Assembly (NCBI GenBank): GCA_015178975.1
Contig: WHVD01000104.1
Span: forward strand, 241,764 to 305,763
Length of the DNA: 64,000 bases
Direction of reading: 5' to 3'
Source: Hysterangium stoloniferum
Taxonomy: Eukaryota > Basidiomycota > Agaricomycetes > Hysterangiales > Hysterangiaceae
Shown: positions 22,439 to 34,154 of the stretch, piece after piece
Layout of the letters: each line of letters begins with the position of its first letter
How positions within the stretch are numbered: the stretch's first letter is position 1
Notes under the pieces: model-generated
What the model was told of the DNA's origin: nothing
The model's input: the letters and a program-made list of their open reading frames with translations, nothing else
Database searches by the model: none
Position numbers and translations under genes: made by a program

Positions 22439-24120
22439 TCAACCCGTGTCTGTTCCTGTTGGAGCTTTTGCGTCCTCTAATATCCTTGCTACCCATGGAA
22501 AGTCTACAAAATCGACCGCAGCGGATGAGTCCTTGTTTGCAGCGTCGCTCGCTGTTGGACGCAACACTCTTCCTAAGACAGACCCGGAACCTGTAACTTG
22601 GCTGCCGACAAACTGCTCATCCTCGGGATCTCCGAGGTCTTCAATTATTGCATTTGAAAATTTCCCTGCGGCCGCCTTAAATGAAGAACAGGGTTCCTCG
22701 TCCCTTGTGTGAAATGTGCCATTTTGGTAGGCATTCTGTTCACGAAGATCGAGGAAGAACCGTAAAACTAGGATAACTGAGACACTGGACACAACAGGTG
22801 AATGAGCGAGATATCACCTGGTAATAAAGTATACATACGGTCTCTCAATAGTTGTTGTCAAGCCCGCAAGACCAGGCTGTGAAATTTAAGATACAACCAA
22901 AATGACGAATAATTGACAAACTTACTTGAACGAGCTTTGAATATGAGACCGAGCATTAATCGACAAACTTCAACAGTTAACATACGGAACCCACCTTGTC
23001 GGTTATTATACCTTGAACTGTCCATGAAAATATTATCCTGTACATTGTTCAGTCCTAATGAAGTAGGTGGTGGACTAAATTTCGTACATAAAGCGAAGGA
23101 CACCTAGTACATCCAATATCTGAAGATGAGAGAGTATTCATCACAGAAGTGATATTCTCACCTTGTTTGAGGATTAGCGACGAAAGAGATTTCCCACTAA
23201 TCATCTCAGTGAGTGACCATCTCGTTCTTGCGAGCGTCCATGTGTGATACACAGTCACTCCGAATATCGCCGCATCGGACAATAATGTTAATCCATTGGC
23301 AATATTTCTCACTGTTTTGTGACGGGGTTAGCTCCTGCAACTGTTTGGGTGGTTCTGAGAAAAGTACCTCTTTTTTCAGATGTTATAAGTTCGAAGACGC
23401 AATGGTAGTAAAGCGACACATACATTGATTTTTGGAAGGAGGGGTTACAATTGTTGAGTATTGAGTTGGTCTGAGTGAACATTAGCTCCATCATTTGGAC
23501 AAATTCAGGCTCATACCGTGCTCAAACCACATCGAGAGAGGAATAAAATCGCCAAGCATGAGAACAGATGCCGCCGTGAATGCATGATCGCATAGACGCG
23601 AGCCAGTGAAATTCCTATTCTGATTCATGACCATGTTCTCTTTATAATTGGCTTCGTACCTCCAAATGCAGAGTTCATGATAAAAAATATAGACCACATA
23701 ACCTTCCAAAATGCCGAACAGCGACTAACAGAAACCAACCAGGTCAATCACTTGTCTCAACAGTCAAGAAGGATTGGTACTGAAGGGAAATCTGTAAACA
23801 TGTAGGGGAATATGCACTCAAGTAGGCAATACATACCTCTTCCCATAATCCAGTTAGGGCCCAGACGGGGTAGAGAGTTTGATACAGAAGCATAGATATC
23901 CGAGCAGCCAAATATAGAAAGGTCACGCCCCGCAATTTTCCTAGGTAAATATACCGGACTTCCTGAGGAAATGTCAGGATTGTGTCATAAAATGCAATTA
24001 CTGAACATAATATCAATATGTATGTCTGAAATTGAAAAAAAGCGAGTGAGTACCAGAACCAGCGATGATGCAGTAGTAATTAACCCGGCTAAGAACTTTC
24101 ATGAGTTTCAATGAAGGCAT
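22439..24120 (-). pseudogene. DUF6533-like multi-pass membrane protein gene, most complete copy
   Basis: The best copy of the repeated host-type gene. Exon 1 is 24120-24054 (MPSLKLMKVL...). A 53-nt intron follows. Exon 2, 24000-23837, encodes the DUF6533-like start VIAFYDTILTFPQEVRYIY and a hydrophobic stretch. Intron 2 is 112 nt. Exon 3, 23724-23517, contains YVVYIFYHELCIWRYEANY. Later exons carry NIANGLTLLSDAAIFGVTVYHTW and, last (about 22790-22439), LRFFLDLREQ with a polar tail. A TAG interrupts the short exon near 23050, and the exon 3/4 phase does not match. It is probably a pseudogene. Family assignment is from the YD..LT..QE..YIW pattern. Confidence 0.65.
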
Positions 24121-24129
24121 CTCTTCAGC

Positions 24130-25850
24130 CTCGCTTACTTGTCACTTTCTTCCTGAACAAAGGAAGTAATTCGAGCAGCGTTGTATAACATTTGGAATGA
24201 GGGGAAGAGCAGAAAGAATCGACAGTTTGAATCACGTAGAAGATACATTATAAGGATGCATCCTCGCGGTGGAGATGGCACGTCAGGGCCAGTGCCGAAG
24301 TTGCCAATTGCCGTTATCATCTCGGTACTCATATTCAACGCCATTATTTCAATCCCAGATGGGGCTGTGTGGGACAATTTTCCTGGAAAAGATTCAGTTT
24401 CATATCAAATTTCGCTTGGGGGACAAAACGTTCATACCCAAGCACCTTTATTTAGATGGAGGTTTGATTTTTCGGCGTAAAACCTCAGTTTACAAATTAG
24501 GTAAATAGGTTTCAATTCAACTCAGAATGGACAAAATTAAACCAGAAATTTCAAATTTCAGTCGGTGCTTCCTGCGTTCATCCTAGACAAATTACTGAAT
24601 GTTAGGCCAGAAAGTTGATTGATCTAATTGTGTGGAATCAGTGCTTCTTAATTTAATGGCGGCATCTTGTTCGAATTTCGAATAATGTTCATGCATCATG
24701 TGTTGCCACTTCAAACACAATGCCTTATCCGAATTCAAATACGACAACATTGAATTGCAGAAGCATTCTTTCCAATATTTTAACTGCCATGAATTATTTT
24801 TTTGTGCTAACACTCAGCATGTGCTCGACGCAAGAACCAGTGATTTTAACGTTTACTCATCATCCCGAGGTAAAATTGAAACCGCGCCTATTCTTCAATT
24901 GATCAATTTACGGAACGCGCTGAGTTTATGCCGGACAAATCCAATGGTCGGCAGTAATGCGCAATTACTACTTGAAACTTACTCTCAGTGTGAGATAATA
25001 TCGCCATTTTCCTTTCTTCATTGTGTCCCAGCAAATAAGAACCACCAGCAGACTCAACCTGTCATATGCCTGCGGAGGTAAATCCTGTGAACACCCACAC
25101 GTCAAGGTGATGGAGGAGCAAACAGAAACGACGGCACCGGTCTCTCTACTAAGTACATTACATTACTTATAAAGGAGAAAACCGAATATTTGTCATCCGG
25201 ATCAAGGCTGGAACATGACGAACTTAACCTGTCATCGACAGGGGCTCCAATCGGGCTCCATACCGATGTGCTACCAGAACAGCATGTTATTCTTACGTTT
25301 CAGACCGATTCCCGCCGCCTGTATCACGGTGCCAATCGTGGATGTCGTTCTGATCACTCGCCGACTGGGTTTGGGCGAGTGAGAGCTTTAGGGCGTCCGC
25401 CGACTTATGTCGAGGCCGATCGGAAGCAGCGGGAACCGAAAGTGGACTTTGAATACCCCAGTTGGAATCAAAAAGGAAGAACGTCACGATCTCGTTTGCG
25501 CCACTATCACAAAATCTTCACCGACATCCCCGTGTCCATATCTATCTCATCGTGACCATTTTTGAGCACTTCTCCACGAGTGCCGGCACCGGATTCTGAC
25601 GCATCTATTAGCCTGCGTGTCTGCGGTCTGGGGTGGAGGGCTCCGGGTCTTCCATGAACAAATATATGTACGTGTCATCAACACACGGATAGAGTGGCAA
25701 TATGGGAGGAACTGATACAGTAATTTTGAGTATCGGGAATAACTGTCCATCCTACATCGACAAATTGGAGACGGCTACTGTTAGAGTTGACGACTGGCTC
25801 ATCTCTTGCGTCCTTAACCCTCCAATAATGTGCGGATATATATCATTTAC
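24130..25850. repeat. Background blocks P, Q, T and R
   Basis: Block P (24295-24560) lies directly upstream of the DUF6533-like gene on the minus strand, then Q (24610-24700), block T reversed (24880-25290, diverged), and block R reversed (25440-25690). The change of orientation shows an inversion or an inverted second unit. 25700-25850 has nothing recognisable. Confidence 0.55.
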
Positions 25851-26430
25851 CATGTTGAAATACTCTCACAGATGAGGTTGATTAGGTATCCAATGCTTTG
25901 TGTGCACGATATCACCGACCAGTTACTCCTTTGGACTTAAAAATGATTTAGGATAATATTTTTTTGGACACTTCAATGTACAATAACCATAAACATGAGT
26001 TCTGTATACTACCCGTCAGACTTCTCGATTGATAGTCAGCCTTACAATGAAAGCTGGTTCGAATAAGAGCTTTCAACTATCCTCCAAGCCATAAAATTTA
26101 AAGCCTGGTATTGGCTCATTGGTGGCAAAAATTAAGAACCCGGATGTATGTTTGTATACCCTGGGAGTATCAAGCAGACTCGCCTTTGTGTCCAGCGTCT
26201 CAGTTATAGTTGTTGTATTGTTCTTTCCCTATCTTCGGCGACGGAATGGCCACCAAATGGCATATCACAGACAAACCTGGGGCATTGTTCCTGATTTAAG
26301 GCGGCGACACGAAAAACCTCAAATGAAATGATTGAATATATTGGAGTTCCGGAAGATGAGGGATTTTTGCCAGCCAGGCTACGAGTTCCGGGGGTGTTTC
26401 CAGACAAGTGTGAGGTCAATCACGAGGCTC
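25850..26430 (+). pseudogene. DUF6533-like gene, 3' fragment
   Basis: Plus-strand match to the intron 6 and last-exon region: a TTTGTGTCCAG acceptor at about 26190 followed by VSVIVVVLFF. The exon is soon out of frame compared with 22439-22790. Upstream exons are absent. Confidence 0.5.
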
Positions 26431-27050
26431 AAAGAAATGACTCATCAATCTTGAGGGGATCCATGGGACGCAGGTAGCCCAGGAAGCAACACGGTTTGAG
26501 GAGTTAGCTGCACGATGCAGATTGAAGCGTAAGATATTTGAAAGAATACCTGTTTGAGGCTTTGTTCAAGCATGGATATGTATTCGCTAGCTTTGGTATA
26601 TAATTGGCGCATTTATCTTTACAATAACGGTAAGAAACAATTTATTCTGCCATCTATCTTGTTTTAATGAAATAAAATGAAGTATGAACGTTATGGATCG
26701 ATCGATGAATGGCGCTTTCACCATCGTCCACAACTCGTGGGACGCAAAAACCTTCATGATCTCGTCTGAACTCAGCACTATACACTTCCAAACAGTCTTC
26801 AGCACTGGATTCTGATATATCCCTTGTGATTGTGCGCTCCGGCCGTGGCATGTTGTACGAAGTCACTGCCGTTTAGAGATTGGAGGTGCCTAACGGGTTG
26901 TCTGTGCCAGGTTTAGCATTCGAACGTCCGAAGGTACCATTGTGTTACAAGGATGGAGAAGTGAAAGAGGAGGCTTGGGAGTAATGGGAGGTATTGTGTT
27001 TTAAGTGCCGACACATCATGCCTGGCCATTATTTGAAATTCGAACAAGAT
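26430..27050. other. Unassigned sequence with a short Z-like segment
   Basis: Weak similarity at 26690-26866 to the Z fragments (16000 and 56400 regions). The rest shows no repeat or gene I can support. Confidence 0.3.
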
Positions 27051-27051
27051 G

Positions 27052-27319
27052 TGTTGGAATTGGTGATGAAACAACCTTTTTCCTAGGGGCGGTTCACCCA
27101 TTTCTTACTTTTTCATAGGAGGATGCTAATTGTGGACCATGTTTTCTGAGGTTAATGCATGCCAGAACCAGTGTAAGCCTAAACTAGCACCCTACCTATC
27201 ATGTCAGAAGGTGATTCATTAACTGACACATTGATTGACAAACAAGTACTATTATTACAAGTCTATTACCCACTTGTAGGTTGTGTATTACAATAAGTCA
27301 ACTCATACTATTTTTAATA
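27052..27319 (+). mobile_element. LTR-C copy 2, solo LTR, TSD AGATG
   Basis: 268 bp from TGTTGGAATTGG to TTTTTAATA with a perfect 5-bp duplication AGATG (27047-27051 and 27320-27324). It is homologous to LTR-C at 43250-43521 and 47237-53264. The 3' end is TA rather than CA, as in the other two copies. Confidence 0.85.
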
Positions 27320-27868
27320 AGATGCCATTAAATTCAGAAGCACATATGCAAAACATTTTTGATTCCATCAATTGACTAACTTCTACTTTGTTTAATTATT
27401 GCCACATTGAGTTGAAATTGAAATCTGCTATTTCCCAATTTAGATACTAATTTCAGTTGCTGAGAAATCAAGTCTCCATCTAAGCAAAGGTACTTGGGTG
27501 TGAACTGTTCCCCCGGTCAAATTTGATATGGAGCTTTATGTTTTTTCAGGAACATTGCCATGCACAGCTCCATTGTGCATTACAATCATGACATTAAATA
27601 TGAGCACTGATATGATAACCATCCTTGTCTGGCACATGGCAAGTTGGAATTTTGGCTCTGGTTCTGATGCATGATGATCACACTCGTAGATGAGGGTGAT
27701 GTTATAAGTGACATCTCAACTCCAAGATGCAGCCTTGAAATATATCTTCAATTGTGGTGCAAACTGTCGATTCCTTCCTCTTTTCACCTCATTAAAAATG
27801 TCATACAGCACTGCTCAAATTGCTTCCTTCATTCAGGCAGAAAGTGACAAGTAGGTGGGGCTCAAGAG
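27320..27868. repeat. Block P, reversed
   Basis: Reverse-oriented block P (about 27440-27720), upstream of the plus-strand DUF6533-like copy that starts at 27869. This is the same relation as at 24130-24560, so it is probably the ancestral upstream region of that gene. Confidence 0.55.
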
Positions 27869-29455
27869 ATGTCCTTGTTGAAACTCATGACATTTATTAG
27901 CCAGTTGAATGGCTACTGTCTCATTGCTGGTTCTTGTTAAGAACTGAAAACTGACTAATGTCAGTAAGCCAACGGGGACCGATTGGAAGGACTTGGCTTC
28001 AGCTTATGTACTGCACCCTCACAAATATCCATCGGGTGTCCTTAAATTCCAGACAGGCAAAGACTAGTCCTAACAAGTACCTTTCAGCGAGTTACTGATC
28101 TGGACCAAAGGATAAGTCAAGTGTCAGGCCAAGGGGTCAGGGACTGAGAGTGGGCAAGTGCATGTGAAGGTGGATAGCGGGATACTTAGTATAAGACTTT
28201 TAGAGGTGTAAGAGGCTATTCTGAGTCGATATTCTGATTGCCTAGTAACTACAGCAGGTTCATATACAAGTATTCAGCATCTAGAAAATACTAACTAGGG
28301 GAAGAGTGGAAAACGGTATTGACAAATAAGCTTGACTAGGAACAGGAAGGTTACAATTAGTTCGGAGGCCATGAAATAACCGAGAGCGGGATTACGAGAA
28401 AAGGAAATAGTCTGAGGGTTACAAGTATATGTATATAGACATATGTGAAACATAGAGTAGAATGGATCATCATAATAAAAAGGGACGTATCAGAGTTTAA
28501 CCAGATAATACGAGTATATTTTGATGGGGGTGTAAACAGAGTTTGATCACCGGGAAAGCATACATCAGCATTGGGAGTCCAACGGTTTCCAATGCAGTGA
28601 CTTGAATGCTAACTTGAAATGTCAATAGGTGGCGATAACCTCGTGGACCATCAGGTTGTGACACAGTTGTAACAATTCTGGTACACACTTCTTCTTAATT
28701 CCACACATATGTATTGATATTATTTCTAGTAATTACATTTTATGACACAATCCTGATGTTTCCTCAGGAAATACAGTATATTTGGACAAGGAAATTGCGG
28801 CCTGTGACCTTCTATATGTAGCAGCTCAATTATCTATGCTTTTGGAACAGGGTCTCTACCTTCTCTGGGACCTGATGAAATTCTGGGACAAGGTATGCAT
28901 TACCGCCTTGTGTCTATATTCTCCCCCATATTTAAATATTTCCCTCCAGTACGGAATCTTTCTTGACAGCTACAAAACAACTAATTGATCTGATTGGTTT
29001 CTCTTAGTGGCTGTTCTGTAGTATGGAGGGTTATTGCTTATACCTCCCACAATCTCAATGTTTGCATTAAGAGGTATGAAACCAGTTATCAAGAGTAGAT
29101 GGTCATGAATTGGAATAGTAATTTTACTGGCACTTGTTTACACCATCATGCATTCACGGCGGTATCTGTTTTCATGCTTGGGAATTTTACTCCTTGCCCA
29201 TTCGTTAACTGAGGTATGATGCTGAATTTTCCATGTGGTTGAACTGATATATTTTTCCAAATCATCGTTATCGAAGGAGAATGTGACTTTACGTTCCAGA
29301 CACAAATGTATGTGTTGCTCTACCTTTTCAACTTCTAACAGCTTGAAAAAAGAGTCCCTTTGTCAGAGTTGCCAACATAGTCGTAGCATCTAACTGAGTC
29401 GCAAATAGCGATCACTATTGCCAATGTATTGATAGTATTGTATGATGTAGGGATA
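27869..29455 (+). pseudogene. DUF6533-like gene copy with LTR-A at the exon 1 border
   Basis: Exon 1 at 27869 is intact (MSLLKLMTFISQLN...IAGS). LTR-A copy 2 is inserted within its last bases, immediately before the intron 1 donor GTACAC. Exon 2 resumes near 28735 (VITFYDTILMFPQEIQYIW) but is frameshifted soon after. Exon 3 and 4 remnants follow to about 29340. At about 29455, in the exon coding LLYD.GIF, homology stops and an opposite-strand copy begins. Not functional. Confidence 0.65.
27935..28674 (+). mobile_element. LTR-A copy 2, solo LTR, TSD GTTCT/ATTCT
   Basis: 740 bp, TGTTAAGAACTG to GTAACA. The flanks GTTCT (27930-27934) and ATTCT (28675-28679) are a 5-bp duplication with one change. 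The homologous gene copy at 57021-57036 reads GCTGGTTCTGGTACAC without interruption and serves as the empty site. Confidence 0.9.
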
Positions 29456-29456
29456 T

Positions 29457-30684
29457 TCCATTCTGTTCCCGAAGATCGAGGAAGAACCGCAAAACTAGTA
29501 TCACTGCGACACTGGACACAACAGGCGAATCAGCGAGATATGACCGGGGAATAAACTATACATGCGGTCTCTCAAAGATTCACATTAAACCCACAAGGCC
29601 AGGCTTTGAAATTTGAAATTTAAGATTTATCCAGAATGAAAAATAATTGACAGTCTTATTCGAACCAGCTTTGATTATGACGCTGAGTATTAATGGAGAA
29701 ATTTCAAAGGTTAATACATAGGACCCACGTTATCGGTTATGATGGTTTGAAGTGTCCATGACAAGATTATCCTGCACATTGTTCAGTCTTAGGAGTAGCT
29801 GGTGGACGAACTTTCGCACATAAAGCGAACGACACCTAGTCGATCCAACATATGAAGATGAGAGTATATCAACACATAAGTGATATTCTCACCTTGCTTG
29901 AGGATTAGCGATGAAAGCGATTTCCTACTTGTCATCTCAGTGAGTGACCATGCCGATCTTACGAGAGTCCATGTGTGATACACAGTCACTCCGAATATCG
30001 CTGTGTCGTACAATAATACTAATCCAATGCTAATATTGTTCGATTGCTCTGGGAAGGAGGAGCTACAATTTTCGAGAAGTCCAGTGGTCTGAGGGAACAT
30101 TAGCTCCAGCATTTGCAAAAATTCAGACTCATACAACGTTCCACACACAGCGAGGGAGGAATAAAATCACCAAGAATGAGAGGAAATACCACCGTGAAGA
30201 AGGAATGATAGCATAGACCCGAGCCAGTAACATTCCTAATCCGATCAATGAGTATATTCTCGTCATAATTGGTTTCGTACCTGCAAATGATATGTTCAGG
30301 ATGAGCAATGTAGAACACATGACCTTCAATAATACGGAACAGCCGCTAAGAGAACCCAAACTGATCAATCACTTTTCTCAGCAGTCTAGAGGGATTTCGT
30401 ACTGAAGGGAGGTCCATAAATATGTAGGGGAATATGTACTCAAGTAGGCAATACATACCTTTTCCCACAATCCAGCGAGGGCCCAGATCGTGTAGAGAGT
30501 TTGATACAGAAGCATAGATATCCGAGCCGCCACATAAAGCCAGCCCCGGTCACACCCCACAATTTTCCTGTGTAAATATACCGGATTTCCTGAGGACAAG
30601 TCAGGATTGTGTCATAGATTGCAATTACTCGACAGAATATCAAAATATATGTGTGGATTTGAAAGGAAGTGTGTACCAGATCCA
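29457..30684 (-). pseudogene. DUF6533-like gene copy, inverted to its neighbour
   Basis: Minus-strand copy: the end of exon 1 and the intron 1 donor near 30675, exon 2 around 30625-30460 (VIAIYDTILTCPQEIRYIYTGKLW), exon 3 around 30350-30130, the exon with LVLLYDTAIFGVTVYHTW near 29990, and the start of the last exon near 29508. It ends at 29457 within the last exon, back to back with the plus-strand copy. The frame is lost at several places. Confidence 0.6.
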
Positions 30685-30881
30685 GAATATGCTTTTTAAA
30701 AGTTTTGGTGTTTTAATCTACTAAACTCTTTCATAATCTATTCAGGTCCTGAAAGATGCTTTGTTTCATAATATACAAATAAGTTTTAAACATTCCCAAA
30801 GTTTGGATCACATCCCAGATGTTTAAATGACCTTTAGAGTATATTAGAATTTGGTATACTTAATAGTTTTCAGATATCCTC
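30685..30881. mobile_element. Truncated MITE-like end
   Basis: AT-rich piece ending AGTTTTCAGATATCCTCC then TAA. This resembles one terminus and the target triplet of the MITEs at 8691 and 61200. The other terminus is not visible. Confidence 0.4.
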
Positions 30882-30891
30882 CTAAGGTGAC

Positions 30892-31800
30892 TGTTAAGTG
30901 CTGTGTCAGAGACTTATTCCAGGAACTATCAGGAAATAACTGGGAACTGGGACACTTCCAGGTAGGGTCAGGACTTGGCTTCAGCTTATGCACTGTGCTC
31001 CTATGCAAACACTTGAGTGTCCTTAATTTCAGAGGGATGATAAGTACCAGAGAGCTTACAGATAATCATAGTTCCAAATATTGAGCACATAGAAAGAAGA
31101 GGGGAATAAGCTAACTAAGTCAATATCAGATCTGAGGTGTAAGTACAATGCATGGAAACTAATATAGGCTTTCTGGGAATTGTACTACAAACTGAGATCA
31201 CAATAAGACAGATTAGAATAGGAGTTTCAAATCAGGAACATAATAAGGAAATGAATAAATACTTCTCAACAGACAAGTTTGGAATGTCCGGGAATCAATG
31301 GGTTTCTGGAGGTGTGAATTATTGGAATATTGAGATATCTGGGAATGGAAGGTTATATTGGAAGATTGAATTGTCTGGGGAATGGATCATAACAGTGAAA
31401 ATGGAATTTACATCAAATTTATTCTAAATGTCAGAATGAGTGAGAACAACATGAGGCATCCAAATACGCATTATAGGCCACTGGGTGTGGTTGTACTTTA
31501 AGATTCCCATGTCAGAGTGGGTTTTTAAGACCACCCTTAGTATACATATATCTTCAGAGTTTACTACATGTTGTTTTGATACTGGTTAAGTTCCAGATTC
31601 CGGGGAACTCTCTAGAAACATTCTGGGAACTATTGGAATATTGCCAGGATATTGGAAAGACTTTACTTCAGCTTATGTAATGCACCCTCATGCAAATGCT
31701 CAGATGTCCTAATCTCAAGATAACAGATACTTGCATGATAAAGATAACCAGAGTTTAATGAGTTCCAGATATTGAGTTTACAGAAATGTTATGAGATATC
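30892..31800 (+). mobile_element. Two LTR-like segments of an unresolved family
   Basis: A segment starts TGTTAAGTGCTG at 30892 and carries GGACTTGGCTTCAGCTTATG near 30971. A second, related stretch has a diverged core near 31665. The core is shared with LTR-A and LTR-B. I found no matching ends or target duplication. The open frame at 31152-31427 is not supported as a gene. Confidence 0.4.
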
Positions 31801-31805
31801 AAATG

Positions 31806-32115
31806 TGTTAAAAATTGCAACTAATATTATCTCAGTCTCGTATTAGGGTATAACAGACTGATGTATATACCTAATATTATCTAATACAGACTGTCAATAC
31901 GACAATAAGGAATATTATCTAAAGCAAACTCACCTCAGTCTCGTATTAGGGTATAACGGACTGAGGTGTAAATGACATGGCCATATAGTTTAAATACCAT
32001 GCAATGAATATGTGGAACAAAGGGACGACGTGTCCTTTTGTGTATCTTTGATCGCATGTTCTAAAAATAGATGCCGATTGTCGAATCCGTTGTTCGTGGT
32101 GTATACATTCCAACA
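31806..32115 (-). repeat. copia-1 3' LTR
   Basis: 310 bp, starting on the minus strand with TGTTGGAATG and ending TTAACA. It contains two copies of a motif built as an inverted repeat. The better one has 10-bp arms CACCTCAGTC (31931-31940) and GACTGAGGTG (31959-31968). Confidence 0.95.
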
Positions 32116-32195
32116 CTCCTCCTCAGCAAGAACAAATGTTAATGGTCTCCTCCTTAGCGAAAACAACGTGTGCTCCTCCTTGCATGGAAATCGAG

Positions 32196-33861
32196 TTAGA
32201 TGAGACCAAGGAAGGGGCGAAGACAGGAAAATTTTGAGGTGTCTAGGGCCTTTGTGAAGATATCAGCGAGGTTATCTTTGGTGTTGACATAGTTTAAGGT
32301 AAAGTCTCCCGCTAAGACACGCTCCCTAAGAAAATAATATTTGATATCGATGTGTTTGACCCGATAATGTAAGAGTGGGTCCTCGGAAAGTGCAATGGCG
32401 GCATTGTTGTCACAAAGGAGAGTTGTAGGAGCCGAGGGAGGAAAATGGAGGCCTGTAAAATAATGTGCGAAGCTAACTGCCTTCCTTGGCAGCCTCAAAT
32501 GCAGCAACATATTCAGCCTCACAGGAGGACACTGCAACTGTTTTTTGTTTTCTAGAAGTCCAAGAAATAACACTGGAACCCAAGGTGAAGGCATAACATA
32601 ACCACTTATGCTGCGATGAGTGTCGAGACAATCGGAGTCGGTGTACCCTAGCAGGTTGATTGCATTGGTACCTCCCAGGTGTAAACGAAGTCTTCGGGTG
32701 CCTTTTAAATAACGAACAACATGAATGGCGGCGTGCCAGTGAGGCATGGAATAACAGTCAAGATATTGAGAGAGTTGTTGGACGGCATAGGAAATATTGG
32801 GACGGGTTGAGATGGCTAGATAAAGTAGACAACCCACTAGAGATCTGTAGGGAAGTTTCAACAGAGCATCGAGTTCAGCGGTGGAAGAAGTTGCACGATT
32901 GCTGCATCGAAGCTTTGAATTATAGTCCATGGGTGTGGGTGCAATGGAAGCATTGGTTTGGCCGAATTGTCGAATAATCTTGTCAATAAGGGCAATTTGG
33001 GATAAATAAACAGATTTGTTGGGACAGTCCCACTCGACAGCAATACCAACTACAAAACGCACATTCCCAAGGTCAGAGATAGTCCAGACTTTGCTCATCT
33101 GTTCCTTGAAAAGCTTATTTTCTGTGGGAGAACTTGCAATGGAGAGAAAATTGTCAACATGAACAGCCGCTATTATGATCCCAGTAGAAGTTTTGCGGTA
33201 ATTGATGCATGATTCACAGTCAAGTCTTGTAAAAACCCCAGGAGAGCATTTGTTCATTCATTGTTTGATTCCATATGCATCCACTCTGTTTCATGCCATA
33301 AATACCGTGCATTAAAATCCATACCCAATCCTCTTTGCCAGGCTCTTCAAAACTGGTTGGTTGTTCCATATACTGCGTCTCATTCTCGGGCAGTATACCA
33401 TATAGGAATGCTGTCTTGATATCGATCTGCTGAGCATCCCATCCTAGGATAGCAGCAATATGTAGCAAGATCCTCCAAGGTTCCATGCATGCTGTTGGTG
33501 AGCTTGTTTTGTTATAATCTTTGCCATAGATTTGTTCAAAACCTTTGAAAACCAGGTGTACTTTCCATCAGGTCACCTTGCCTGTCTCATCCCGTTTAAT
33601 TCAAAAGACAGGTCGACCTTTGCGTATCTTACAGCCTTGTGAGACATCAGATCGGGGGACTAACTTGTAGACCCCCATGGCTTTGAGGGAAGCAAGTTCA
33701 TCGAGATAACCCTTTTTCCAATGAGCTGCATCGGCAGAGTTGAGGGCTTCCTCCCAAGACTTGGGTTTGTCATTACATGTTAGGGGATCAATGCCTGTGA
33801 CTGATTCAATGGTAGTGTCGGCCCCAAGGAGGCCATATTCTTGCAGTAACATGGACAACAC
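32196..33861 (-). pseudogene. copia-1 reverse transcriptase and RNase H
   Basis: Frames at 33601-33861, 33220-33486 and 32196-33257 make up the copia-type reverse transcriptase and RNase H. Seen are QQIDIKTAFLYG (first catalytic Asp), YGMKQSG.IW, and the catalytic turn VHVDNFLSI. Most copia elements, and copia-2 here, have VHVDD, so one catalytic Asp is replaced by Asn. RNase H shows LGYTDSDC, a damaged middle part and the C-terminal KHIDIKYYFLRE...ADIFTKAL. At least two frameshifts occur. Confidence 0.85.
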
Positions 33862-34154
33862 ATGATCAATATCCTCGTTATTGGGTGGATCATGGGATGT
33901 GTTTGACTGTGATTGGTGGAGTTAATGTAGGGTATGCAGACGTTGTTGCTTTGCGAGATGTAAATGTTCCGCACTTTCTTGAGAGGCTAGGATAGCACGT
34001 TGAAGGTGTGAGCCTGGTTCAATATGTCTTTCTGCGATACAATCAGAACGATGAACAGGTGCTTCAGGATTTGGTTGGTTATTGATTAAAGGGGGGCCGT
34101 CATTTTGTGGTGCAGGTGCCACTGGATGATTTATACTGGGTGGTATAGATGGTG

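Noticed and set aside
31152..31427. 91-codon plus-strand ORF rich in Gly/Asn/Trp
   Set aside because: It sits in LTR-like sequence with repeated GGGAAT/TGGAA words, has no homologue in the window, and no recognisable domain.
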